Assembly: GCA_964452095.1 (NCBI GenBank) | Contig: CAYVKX010000106.1 | Location: 1 to 5,225, forward strand | Direction: 5' to 3' | From: DUAL01 sp964452095 | Lineage (GTDB): Bacteria > Bacteroidota > Bacteroidia > Flavobacteriales > BACL11 | DNA: 5,225 nt | Part shown: in pieces, positions 1 to 5,225 of the stretch | Layout of the letters: every line of letters begins with the position of its first letter | Position numbering within the stretch: position 1 is the first letter of the stretch | Translations under genes and position numbers: made by a program | Notes under the pieces: generated by a model | Database searches by the model: none | Told to the model about the DNA's origin: nothing | The model's input: only the letters and a program-made list of their open reading frames with translations

Positions 1-1
1 A

Positions 2-646
2 TTTGACAATCCTAATCTATCTTGCATAGAGGTAGATAATGTAATATGGTCTACTGCAAATTGGACTGCAGCCAATGGAGCAATTGACCCTCAACACTAT
101 TTTAGTATGCTTTGTAATCCTGTTTATGGTTGTACAGATTCTTTAGCTTGTAACTATGATTTTCTTGCAAATGTAGATGATGGTACTTGTATGTATTCAA
201 GCGTATCACAACAAACATTTACAATTTGTGAGGGAGATAGTGTCTTAGTAGGAAATATTTATTATTTAAACTCTGGATTATATACAGATACATTTAGTAT
301 TGCAAATGGTTGTGATAGTATTGTATATACTAATATAATAGTTGATTATAACACAGCCTCATTTGATACATTGTCTTTTACTTCAAGTATAGTTTGGAAT
401 GGAATACTATTATCATTGTCTGGTGATTATTCATTTACTTTGATAAATTCAGCAGGATGTGACAGTATTGTAAATCTTAATTTAACCATTACAAATACTA
501 CAGGGATATTGAATATTACTAATATTAAAAAAACCTTATTAAAGATTTCTGATATATTAGGAAGAGAAGTTAACGAAAAACGAAATACACCACTATTCTA
601 CATCTATGATGATGGAACAGTAGAGAAAAAGATAATAATAGAATAA
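2..646 (+). CDS. T9SS-sorted modular secreted protein, 3' part (5' end outside window)
   Basis: The reading frame is open from the left edge, so 214 residues of the C-terminal part are visible. The ATG at 107 is internal: the 35 codons before it encode recognisable protein. Visible parts in order: residues 1-35 contain NPNLSCIEVDN and STANWT, the usual end of the leucine-rich repeat region in Bacteroidota surface proteins. Residues 42-63 form a GCTD-x-x-A-x-NYD...DDGTC motif. Residues 67-120 form a module with CEGDS, a Tyr/Gly-rich middle and GCDSI. A weaker second copy at about 121-168 keeps SGDYSF and GCDSI but has lost the first Cys. The last 45 residues contain LLKISDILGRE and FYIYDDGTVEKKIIIE, typical of the Por (type IX) C-terminal sorting domain. 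Known of the family: such proteins are exported by Sec, cross the outer membrane by T9SS, lose the sorting domain and are released or surface-anchored. The ligand or function of this protein cannot be read from the visible part. A signal peptide would lie upstream of the window. Confidence 0.87.
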   Translation, partial: FDNPNLSCIEVDNVIWSTANWTAANGAIDPQHYFSMLCNPVYGCTDSLACNYDFLANVDDGTCMYSSVSQQTFTICEGDSVLVGNIYYLNSGLYTDTFSIANGCDSIVYTNIIVDYNTASFDTLSFTSSIVWNGILLSLSGDYSFTLINSAGCDSIVNLNLTITNTTGILNITNIKKTLLKISDILGREVNEKRNTPLFYIYDDGTVEKKIIIE

Positions 647-673
647 AAAAAGCCCTCATAAATTGAGGGCTTT
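645..673. terminator. Bidirectional intrinsic terminator between the T9SS cargo gene and tRNA-Leu
   Basis: A perfect 10-bp stem pairs AAAGCCCTCA (649-658) with TGAGGGCTTT (664-673) around the 5-nt loop TAAAT. Read on the minus strand, the stem is followed by seven consecutive T (complement of A645-A651), a strong terminator for the tRNA. Read on the plus strand, only TTT follows before GTG, so termination of the upstream coding gene is probably weaker. The A-run overlaps the TAA stop of the plus-strand gene. Confidence 0.85.
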
Positions 674-674
674 G

Positions 675-758
675 TGCCCAGAGCCGGGCTCGAACCGGCA
701 CGGGTCTAACCCCACTGGTGTTTGAGACCAGCGCGTCTACCAATTCCGCCATCTGGGC
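675..758 (-). tRNA. tRNA-Leu, anticodon CAA (reads UUG)
   Basis: On the minus strand an 84-nt class II tRNA can be folded by eye. The acceptor stem GCCCAGA (758-752) pairs with TCTGGGC (682-676), with discriminator A at 675. The D-arm region contains the usual GCGGAATTGGTAGACGC. The anticodon stem CTGGT/ACCAG encloses the loop CTCAAAC, so the anticodon CAA lies at 724-722. A long variable arm (GGG...CCC around TTAGA) is present, as expected for Leu. The T arm is GCCGG-TTCGAGC-CCGGC (699-683). No 3' CCA is encoded: the base after the discriminator is C and the one after that already belongs to the terminator stem, so CCA must be added by nucleotidyltransferase. The gene stands alone, convergent with the T9SS cargo gene and divergent from prs. 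Confidence 0.97.
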
Positions 759-768
759 AAATGGTTGG

Positions 769-776
769 CGAAAATA
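769..776 (-). promoter_or_regulatory. Possible -7 element for tRNA-Leu
   Basis: The minus strand reads TATTTTCG, one mismatch from the Bacteroidota consensus TAnnTTTG, ending 10 nt before the mature tRNA 5' end at 758. Initiation would fall close to 760-764 and leave a short 5' leader. I see no TTG at the expected -33 distance. In such AT-rich DNA a one-mismatch match is weak evidence. Confidence 0.35.
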
Positions 777-824
777 ATTAAACTCTTTATTACTTTAGCA
801 TACATTTATCTTTTATTTAAAAAA

Positions 825-856
825 TTAGTTAAAATAATGGAATAAAACTATATTTG
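825..856 (+). promoter_or_regulatory. Promoter of the prs-rplY-pth operon
   Basis: TATATTTG at 849-856 matches the Bacteroidota -7 consensus TAnnTTTG exactly. At the expected upstream distance there is only TTAG (825-828), a poor match to the -33 TTG, so the promoter rests mainly on the -7 box. The start site would lie around 860-863, giving a leader of about 20 nt before the ATG at 883. No other full -7 match was seen in the gaps within the prs-rplY-pth group, which suggests that this promoter drives all three genes. Confidence 0.65.
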
Positions 857-870
857 CAGCCCTTTTTTAA

Positions 871-875
871 AGAGG
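871..875 (+). promoter_or_regulatory. Shine-Dalgarno-like site of prs
   Basis: AGAGG lies 7 nt before the ATG at 883. It supports that start and stands out because the other genes in this window have no recognisable Shine-Dalgarno sequence, as is common in Bacteroidota. Confidence 0.5.
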
Positions 876-882
876 AAAACAA

Positions 883-1818
883 ATGGAAAAACCACTTAGA
901 TTTTTTGCCGGAAACGCATCAGAAAAGTTAGCTAAAGAAATCGCTAATGCTTATGGTGTGGATTTAAATAAGCGTAAAATTACCAGATTTGCTGATGGCG
1001 AATTTGAGCCATCTTTTGAAGAAACTGTAAGAGGTGCTGAGGTTTTTTTAATTCAATCAACTCCTCCTCCATCAGATAATTTAATGGAATTATTACTAAT
1101 GATTGATGCTGCAAAAAGGGCTTCTGCTAAAACGATTGTTGCGGTAATGCCTTATTTTGGTTATGCTCGACAGGATAAGAAAGGCAAGCCAAGAGTGCCG
1201 ATTGGCGCAAAATTAGTAGCAAATTTATTAACTGCTGCTGGGGTAGATAGAATTATGACTATGGATTTACATGCTAATCAAATTCAAGGTTTTTTTGAAG
1301 TTCCAGTCGATCATTTGTTTGCTTCAGAATTGTTTATTGAAGATATTAATAAATTAGAGTTGCAAAACTTGGTAATTGCCTCTCCTGATATGGGTGGCTC
1401 AAAACGAGCAAATACTTATGCAAACTTCTTAAAATCAGGCTTAGTTATCTGTTATAAAGATAGAAAAGAAGCCAATAAAGTAGGAGATATGTTGCTAATA
1501 GGGAATGTGGAAGGCAAAGATGTTGTGATAATTGATGATATGGTAGATACTGCTGGAACCCTAACAAAAGCCGCTAACTTAATGATTGAAAAAGGAGCAA
1601 ATAGCGTTAGAGCATATTGTACACATGGCGTACTTTCTGGGAAAGCATATGAAAATTTAAATAATTCCAAAATTGAGGAATTGGTAATAACTAATACAAT
1701 TCCTAAAGAACATAAAAGTGAAAAGGTAAGAGAAATTTCTGTGGCAAAATTATTTGCCCAAACTATTGAATCGGCAATAAAAAACGAATCAATAAGTGAA
1801 AAATGGAAAGAAAAATAA
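883..1818 (+). CDS. prs: Ribose-phosphate pyrophosphokinase (PRPP synthetase)
   Basis: Cytosolic enzyme that transfers pyrophosphate from ATP to ribose 5-phosphate. PRPP feeds purine, pyrimidine, NAD, histidine and tryptophan synthesis. At 311 residues it has the usual class I length. Visible motifs: the N-terminal domain contains RFADGE (35-40), which precedes the ribose-phosphate-handling region; YARQD (94-98) belongs to the ATP-binding site; MDLH (127-130) carries the metal-binding His130 and is followed by QIQGFF (133-138). KDRKEAN (192-198) is the catalytic flexible-loop region, with Lys192 and Arg194 as likely transition-state contacts by analogy with the B. subtilis enzyme. VVIIDDMVDTAGTLT (214-228) is the PRPP-binding signature. 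The start is supported by the AGAGG site and by the N-terminus beginning at the normal family position. First gene of a probable operon with rplY and pth, with a 32-nt gap to rplY. No truncation or missing key residue seen. Confidence 0.97.
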   Translation: MEKPLRFFAGNASEKLAKEIANAYGVDLNKRKITRFADGEFEPSFEETVRGAEVFLIQSTPPPSDNLMELLLMIDAAKRASAKTIVAVMPYFGYARQDKKGKPRVPIGAKLVANLLTAAGVDRIMTMDLHANQIQGFFEVPVDHLFASELFIEDINKLELQNLVIASPDMGGSKRANTYANFLKSGLVICYKDRKEANKVGDMLLIGNVEGKDVVIIDDMVDTAGTLTKAANLMIEKGANSVRAYCTHGVLSGKAYENLNNSKIEELVITNTIPKEHKSEKVREISVAKLFAQTIESAIKNESISEKWKEK

Positions 1819-1850
1819 ACAACAAATTATAAATCAAAAACAAAATTAAA

Positions 1851-2528
1851 ATGAAAACACTAGCAATTAGTGCAAAATTAAGAAGCGGAACTGGGAAAAC
1901 AGATTCCAAAGCACTAAGAAATCAGGGTAATGTACCATGCGTACTTTACGGGGGAGAAAAGCAGGTGTGTTTCTATGCTCATGAAAATGATTTTAGAAAT
2001 CTTGTGTACACCCCAGATGTATTTATTGTAGAATTAGACATTGAAGGCGAAAAGTATCGGGCGGTAATGCAAGATTTGCAATTCCATCCAGTTACCGATA
2101 AATTACTTCATTTGGACTTTTTACAAGTATTTGAGGATAAGGAAGTAACCATGACAATTCCTGTTCACCTAAAAGGAAATGCTGTTGGAATTAAAAATGG
2201 TGGAATTCTTTCTTTCAGAAGAAGAAAAATTATTACAAGAGCTATTCCAGGAAATTTACCAGATTATATCGAAATTAATATTGAAGATATAGGAATTGGG
2301 CAATCCGTTTTTATTAAGGATTTAAGAAATGATAGTTATGCTTTCTTGGCTCCTGATAATGCTATTGTAGTTGGGGTAAGAACCGCAAGAGAATTGATTA
2401 TTGAAGAAGAAGAAATTGAAGGAGAAGAAGGAGAAATTGTTGAAGGAGAAGAAGGAGCAGTAGCGGAGGGAGCGGAAGCAAAATCTGAAGGAGATGCAGG
2501 AGCGGAAGAAAAACCAGCAGCTGAGTAA
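1851..2528 (+). CDS. rplY: 50S ribosomal protein L25 (bL25, general stress protein Ctc type)
   Basis: Two-domain form of L25 that binds 5S rRNA in the large subunit. At 225 residues it matches the long Ctc/TL5-type proteins, not the short ~95-residue E. coli form. The N-terminal 5S rRNA-binding domain covers about residues 1-95, with GTGKTDSKALRNQGNVP near the start and MQDLQFHPVTDKLLHLDFLQ at 73-92. The second, beta-rich domain runs about 98-180 and contains IPVHLKGNAVGIKNGGIL (103-120) and LPDYIEINIEDIGIGQSV (136-153). Residues 181-225 form a very acidic Glu/Gly/Ala tail, a variable and probably disordered part in this family. The ATG at 1851 follows an A-rich leader with no Shine-Dalgarno, normal for the phylum, and the protein begins at the usual family position. 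It lies 32 nt after prs and 2 nt before pth, so co-transcription is likely. Confidence 0.95.
   Translation: MKTLAISAKLRSGTGKTDSKALRNQGNVPCVLYGGEKQVCFYAHENDFRNLVYTPDVFIVELDIEGEKYRAVMQDLQFHPVTDKLLHLDFLQVFEDKEVTMTIPVHLKGNAVGIKNGGILSFRRRKIITRAIPGNLPDYIEINIEDIGIGQSVFIKDLRNDSYAFLAPDNAIVVGVRTARELIIEEEEIEGEEGEIVEGEEGAVAEGAEAKSEGDAGAEEKPAAE
2416..2457 (+). repeat. Two perfect 18-nt direct repeats in the L25 acidic-tail coding sequence
   Basis: TTGAAGGAGAAGAAGGAG occurs at 2416-2433 and again at 2440-2457, a period of 24 nt or 8 codons. It encodes IEGEEG and VEGEEG in the C-terminal tail of L25. The period is a multiple of three, so gain or loss of a unit would keep the frame. Confidence 0.9.
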
Positions 2529-2530
2529 TA

Positions 2531-3094
2531 ATGAAATACTTAATCGTAGGATTAGGTAACCCTGGTGAAGAGTATAAAAATACTCGTCATAATATTGGAT
2601 TTAAAGTATTGGATGCGCTATCAGAGGCATCCAATACTTCTTTTACAACTGAAAAATACGCAAGCATTTCTTCTGTAAAATACAAAGGAAGAACCTTGTG
2701 TTTAGCCAAGCCAACTACTTTTATGAACTTGAGTGGAAAATCAGTAAATTATTGGTTGCAAAAGCATAAAGTGGATATTAAAAATCTATTGGTTATTACA
2801 GATGATATTGCTCTTGATTTTGGGACTTTGCGACTTAGAAAAAAAGGAAGTGATGGAGGACATAACGGCCTCAAAGACATTCAAGCAGTTTTGGGTAGAA
2901 ATGATTTTCCTAGATTAAGATTTGGTGTTGGGAATGGCTTTGCAAAAGGCAGGCAATCTGATTATGTGTTAAGCGATTGGAATACAGATGAAAGCTCAAA
3001 ACTTGCTGAAAGAATTGAGAAAGCCACTAAAATTATTCAAGCATTTTGTACTATCGGTATTGCCAAAACCATGTCCGACTTTAACGGAAAATAA
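2531..3094 (+). CDS. pth: Peptidyl-tRNA hydrolase
   Basis: Essential cytosolic esterase that cleaves peptidyl-tRNA released prematurely from ribosomes, recycling tRNA and peptide. The 187-residue length is normal for bacterial Pth. Visible signatures: YLIVGLGNPGEEY (3-15) with Asn10; TRHNIGF (18-24) with catalytic His20; KPTTFMNLSGKSV (60-72) with Asn66, equivalent to E. coli Asn68; and ITDDIALDFGTLRLR (89-103) with Asp91, which matches E. coli Asp93. GSDGGHNGLKD (106-116) contains Asn112, equivalent to Asn114. All expected active-site residues are present. The ATG starts 2 nt after the rplY stop, with no Shine-Dalgarno nearby, so translation may depend on ribosomes arriving from rplY. The gene is convergent with glyS: its stop (3092-3094) directly abuts the glyS stop (3095-3097 on the other strand). 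Confidence 0.97.
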   Translation: MKYLIVGLGNPGEEYKNTRHNIGFKVLDALSEASNTSFTTEKYASISSVKYKGRTLCLAKPTTFMNLSGKSVNYWLQKHKVDIKNLLVITDDIALDFGTLRLRKKGSDGGHNGLKDIQAVLGRNDFPRLRFGVGNGFAKGRQSDYVLSDWNTDESSKLAERIEKATKIIQAFCTIGIAKTMSDFNGK

Positions 3095-3111
3095 CTAAGT
3101 CAAATACTTAG
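3095..3111. terminator. Small inverted repeat over the pth/glyS stop junction, possible weak terminator
   Basis: CTAAGT (3095-3100) and ACTTAG (3106-3111) form a 6-bp AT-rich stem with loop CAAAT. On the minus strand it is followed by TTATTTTCC, and on the plus strand by a T-rich stretch (ATATTTACTTTTTC). The stem lies within the last codons of glyS. No other hairpin is visible at this zero-spacing convergent junction. The stem is short and GC-poor, so terminator function is doubtful. Confidence 0.3.
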
Positions 3112-4630
3112 CAATATTTACTTTTTCAGCAATAATAGAATGTAGCTTCTCAACTGAAACTCTTTCCTGTTCCATAGTATCTCTATCTCTAATAGTAACT
3201 GTATTGTCTTCTAAAGTTTGATGATCAACTGTAATGCAGAATGGAGTTCCAATAGCATCTTGTCTCCTGTATCTTTTTCCGATAGAATCTTTTTCTTCAT
3301 ATTGACAGTTGTAGTCTATTTGCAGAGATTGCATTATTTCTCTAGCTTTTTCAGGCATTCCATCTTTTTTAGTAAGTGGTAAAATAGCGGCTTTTATAGG
3401 AGATAATATTGCAGGAATTTTTAAGACTACTCTACTTTCTCCATTTTCTAATTTTTCTTCACGGAATGCATGACTTAATACAGTAAGGAACATTCTGTCC
3501 AAACCAATAGATGTTTCAACTACATAAGGCACATAGCTTTCTCCTAATTCAGGATCAAAATATTGTAGTTTCTTCCCAGAATGTTCTTGATGTGCTTTCA
3601 AGTCAAAATCAGTACGAGAATGAATTCCTTCTAATTCTTTAAATCCGAATGGGAATTTGAATTCAATATCGGCAGCAGCATTAGCATAATGTGCTAAATT
3701 TTCATGGTCATGAAAACGGTAGTTTTCTTCCCCCATTCCTAATGAGTTATGCCATTTCATACGGAATTCTTTCCAGTAATCGTACCACTTCATTTCTTCT
3801 CCTGGGCGAACAAAAAATTGCATTTCCATTTGTTCAAACTCTCTCATTCTAAAGATGAATTGACGAGCTACAATCTCATTTCTAAAGGCCTTACCGATTT
3901 GTGCAATTCCAAAAGGAATTTTCATTCTGGCTGTTTTTTGCACATTTAGGAAATTCACAAAAATACCTTGTGCTGTTTCGGGTCTTAAATACAAATCAGA
4001 AGCACCATCAGCAGTAGCTCCCATTTGAGTTTTAAACATCAAATTGAATTGGCGTACATCCGTCCAATTATTAGTTCCTGAAACTGGGCATTTTATATCT
4101 AACTCTTCAATTAATGCTTTTACTCCTTCCAAATCTCCTGAAGAAAGAGAAGTATTCATTTTTTCATTTATAGCATCAATTTGTTTTTGTCTATCTAAAA
4201 TTCTACCATTGGTAGTTACAAATTCTTCTCTGTTAAAGGCATCACCAAAACGCTTGGCAGCTTTTACACAATCTTTCTCAATTTTCGCTTCAATCTTAGC
4301 AATATGATCTTCAATCAATACATCCGCTCTGTATCTTTTTTTAGAGTCTTTATTATCTACCAAAGGATCGTTAAAAGCATCTACATGCCCGGAAGCTTTC
4401 CAAGTAGTAGGGTGCATAAAAATAGAGGAATCCAATCCTACAATATTCTCGTGCATATTCACCATTGATTTCCACCAATAGTTTTTAATGTTGTTTTTTA
4501 ATTCTACTCCATTTGGTCCGTAATCGTAAGCAGCTGCTAGTCCATCATAAATTTCGGAGGATTGAAAAACATAACCATACTCTTTTGCATGGGACACTAC
4601 TTTTTTAAAGATATCTTCATAATTTGCCAT
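3095..4630 (-). CDS. glyS: Glycyl-tRNA synthetase, alpha2 (eukaryote/archaea-like) type
   Basis: Class II aminoacyl-tRNA synthetase that charges tRNA-Gly in the cytosol. The single 511-residue chain corresponds to the homodimeric form, not to the alpha2beta2 GlyQ/GlyS enzyme of E. coli. Visible parts: the N-terminal region has YGYVFQSSEIYDG (18-30) and AAYDYGPNGVELKNNI (33-48) around motif 1. TTWKASGHVDAFNDPL (75-90) follows. An insertion at about 110-180 is charged and probably helical. LYLRPETAQGIFVNF (213-227) is in the glycine/ATP site. Motif 2 is FRNE (249-252) followed by REFEQMEMQFFV (263-274). Motif 3 lies in VVETSIGLDRMF (370-381), with Arg379. The anticodon-binding domain runs from about 405 to the end, including RYRRQDAIGTPFCITVD (453-469). 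The ATG at 4630 is the normal family start; a -7 box ends 4 nt upstream. No T-box or other leader is possible at this spacing. Confidence 0.96.
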   Translation of the reverse strand: MANYEDIFKKVVSHAKEYGYVFQSSEIYDGLAAAYDYGPNGVELKNNIKNYWWKSMVNMHENIVGLDSSIFMHPTTWKASGHVDAFNDPLVDNKDSKKRYRADVLIEDHIAKIEAKIEKDCVKAAKRFGDAFNREEFVTTNGRILDRQKQIDAINEKMNTSLSSGDLEGVKALIEELDIKCPVSGTNNWTDVRQFNLMFKTQMGATADGASDLYLRPETAQGIFVNFLNVQKTARMKIPFGIAQIGKAFRNEIVARQFIFRMREFEQMEMQFFVRPGEEMKWYDYWKEFRMKWHNSLGMGEENYRFHDHENLAHYANAAADIEFKFPFGFKELEGIHSRTDFDLKAHQEHSGKKLQYFDPELGESYVPYVVETSIGLDRMFLTVLSHAFREEKLENGESRVVLKIPAILSPIKAAILPLTKKDGMPEKAREIMQSLQIDYNCQYEEKDSIGKRYRRQDAIGTPFCITVDHQTLEDNTVTIRDRDTMEQERVSVEKLHSIIAEKVNIAKYLT

Positions 4631-4634
4631 GGCA

Positions 4635-4642
4635 CAAAAATA
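4635..4642 (-). promoter_or_regulatory. -7 promoter element of glyS, predicted leaderless start
   Basis: The minus strand reads TATTTTTG, an exact match to TAnnTTTG. Only four bases (TGCC) separate it from the glyS ATG at 4630-4628, so transcription should begin at or within a few bases of the start codon. No TTG is visible at the -33 distance, which would fall on the opposing gene's -7 box. Confidence 0.6.
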
Positions 4643-4664
4643 GTAATTCTCCTATTTTATTATG

Positions 4665-4672
4665 TAGTTTTG
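4665..4672 (+). promoter_or_regulatory. -7 promoter element of the DUF3109 gene, predicted leaderless start
   Basis: TAGTTTTG matches TAnnTTTG exactly and is followed by four bases (CAGT) and then the ATG at 4677. The predicted transcript begins at or next to the start codon. A clear -33 TTG is missing. 22 bp separate this box from the opposing glyS -7 box, so the two promoters must overlap. Confidence 0.6.
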
Positions 4673-4676
4673 CAGT

Positions 4677-5225
4677 ATGATTCAAGTTGAGGATAAAATT
4701 ATTTCTTTAGATGTTTTTGAAAAGCACTTTGTGTGTGATTTAAACGCCTGTAAAGGTGCTTGTTGTGTAGAGGGTGATGCAGGAGCTCCACTTTCAGAAA
4801 CTGAAGAAAAAATTCTGGATGAAATTTACGAGAAAGTAAAACCCTATATGAAAGAAGAGGGGATTGCTGAAGTAGAAAAACAAGGGGTTGCAGTTTATGA
4901 TGCAGATGGAGATTTAACTACTACACTTGTAAATAACAGAGAATGCGCTTTTGTAATTGAGGAAAATGGAATAACAAAATGTGCTATTGAAAAAGCGTAT
5001 AATGATGGAAAAGTAGATTTTAAGAAACCAATTTCTTGCCATTTATTTCCTATTCGTATAAAAGAATACCGTGATTTTGATGCGGTAAATTATGAAGAAA
5101 TTAAAATTTGCAAAGCAGCTTGTGAATGTGGAAGTAAATTAGAAGTTCCTGTTTATGCTTTTTTAAAAGAACCACTTATTCGAAAATATGGAGAGGCTTG
5201 GTACAAGGAATTGTTGGAGGCGGTT
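4677..5225 (+). CDS. DUF3109 family Cys-rich protein, 3' end outside window
   Basis: The frame opens at ATG 4677 and stays open for 183 codons to the right edge. The family is usually about this long, so probably only a few residues are missing. I recognise it as DUF3109, common in Bacteroidota and of unknown function. The N-terminus MIQVEDKIISLDVFEKHFV leads into Cys20, then C25-KGA-C29-C30 and the conserved VEGDAGAPL (31-39). Other visible parts are ECAF (89-92), KCAIEKAY (101-108), KKPISCHLFPIR (116-127), a C145-x3-C149-x-C151 cluster and VPVYAFLKEPLIRKYG near the end. Ten cysteines in 183 residues and no signal peptide or membrane segment suggest a cytosolic metal-binding or Fe-S protein. 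The spacing C-x3-CC ... C ... C ... CH-x-x-P resembles the YkgJ-type putative zinc/iron-chelating domain; that link is my inference. It is divergent from glyS, 46 bp away. Confidence 0.88.
   Translation, partial: MIQVEDKIISLDVFEKHFVCDLNACKGACCVEGDAGAPLSETEEKILDEIYEKVKPYMKEEGIAEVEKQGVAVYDADGDLTTTLVNNRECAFVIEENGITKCAIEKAYNDGKVDFKKPISCHLFPIRIKEYRDFDAVNYEEIKICKAACECGSKLEVPVYAFLKEPLIRKYGEAWYKELLEAV

Noticed and set aside
131..132. Asn in place of the Gly usually seen after MDLHA in many PRPP synthetases (Asn132)
   Set aside because: I believe DLHANQIQGFF is common in Bacteroidota Prs; the surrounding catalytic residues are intact. Coordinates here are residue numbers in Prs, at about 1273-1278 in the window.
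107..646. Treating ATG 107 as the start of the first gene
   Set aside because: The frame is open to the left edge and encodes a typical LRR-end sequence before this Met. The product starting at 107 would also lack a signal peptide, which a T9SS cargo needs.
570..752. 60-codon open frame on the minus strand
   Set aside because: It runs through the tRNA-Leu gene and the terminator into the end of the T9SS cargo gene. Its protein start is a translation of tRNA sequence.
675..758. Alternative pairing between the tRNA acceptor 5' strand (GCCC) and the terminator GGGC, as a regulatory switch
   Set aside because: The match is only 4-5 bp and much weaker than either the tRNA fold or the 10-bp terminator stem.
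1452..1670. 72-codon minus-strand frame inside prs
   Set aside because: Fully antisense to the conserved PRPP-binding part of prs, with no recognisable protein motif.
1819..1850. A separate promoter for rplY in the prs-rplY gap
   Set aside because: The 32-nt gap is A-rich and contains no TAnnTTTG match.
3749..3949. 66-codon plus-strand frame inside glyS
   Set aside because: Antisense to the glyS motif 2 region; no motif or promoter of its own.
4044..4307. 87-codon plus-strand frame inside glyS with a hydrophobic-looking product
   Set aside because: The apparent hydrophobicity comes from reading the complement of charged helix codons of the GlyRS insertion. No supporting signal upstream.

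Overview
This window looks like ordinary chromosomal core sequence from a low-GC member of the Bacteroidota, probably a Flavobacteriia-like marine or environmental lineage. Four things point there. The first gene ends in a type IX secretion (Por) sorting domain. Several genes are preceded by the Bacteroidota -7 promoter motif TAnnTTTG. Leaders are A-rich and mostly lack a Shine-Dalgarno sequence. The last gene belongs to DUF3109, a family typical of this phylum. Placement below phylum is inference.

Layout. Positions 2-646 (+) hold the 3' part of a secreted modular surface protein: the end of a leucine-rich repeat region, a Cys-rich GCTD...DDGTC motif, two GCDSI modules and a T9SS C-terminal domain. 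A hairpin at 645-673 separates it from a convergent tRNA-Leu(CAA) gene on the minus strand (675-758) and can serve both. The 124-bp gap at 759-882 carries a clear promoter for the next operon and a weaker one for the tRNA. Then come prs (PRPP synthase), rplY/ctc (ribosomal protein L25) and pth (peptidyl-tRNA hydrolase), co-directional and tightly spaced. pth is convergent with glyS (glycyl-tRNA synthetase, alpha2 type), and their stop codons abut with no base between. glyS is divergent from a DUF3109 Cys-rich gene that runs off the right edge. Its start and 183 codons are visible.

Functionally the core is translation and nucleotide supply: PRPP synthesis, a 5S rRNA-binding ribosomal protein, recycling of peptidyl-tRNA, tRNA-Gly charging and a leucine tRNA. 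The prs-ctc-pth order is also known from Bacillus subtilis, so it is an old arrangement and not specific to this organism.

I found no mobile element, CRISPR array, defence system or clear novel system. The most interesting signal is the 46-bp glyS/DUF3109 intergenic region. Both divergent genes have a perfect TAnnTTTG box ending exactly 4 nt before the ATG, which predicts two back-to-back leaderless (or nearly leaderless) transcripts from overlapping promoters.
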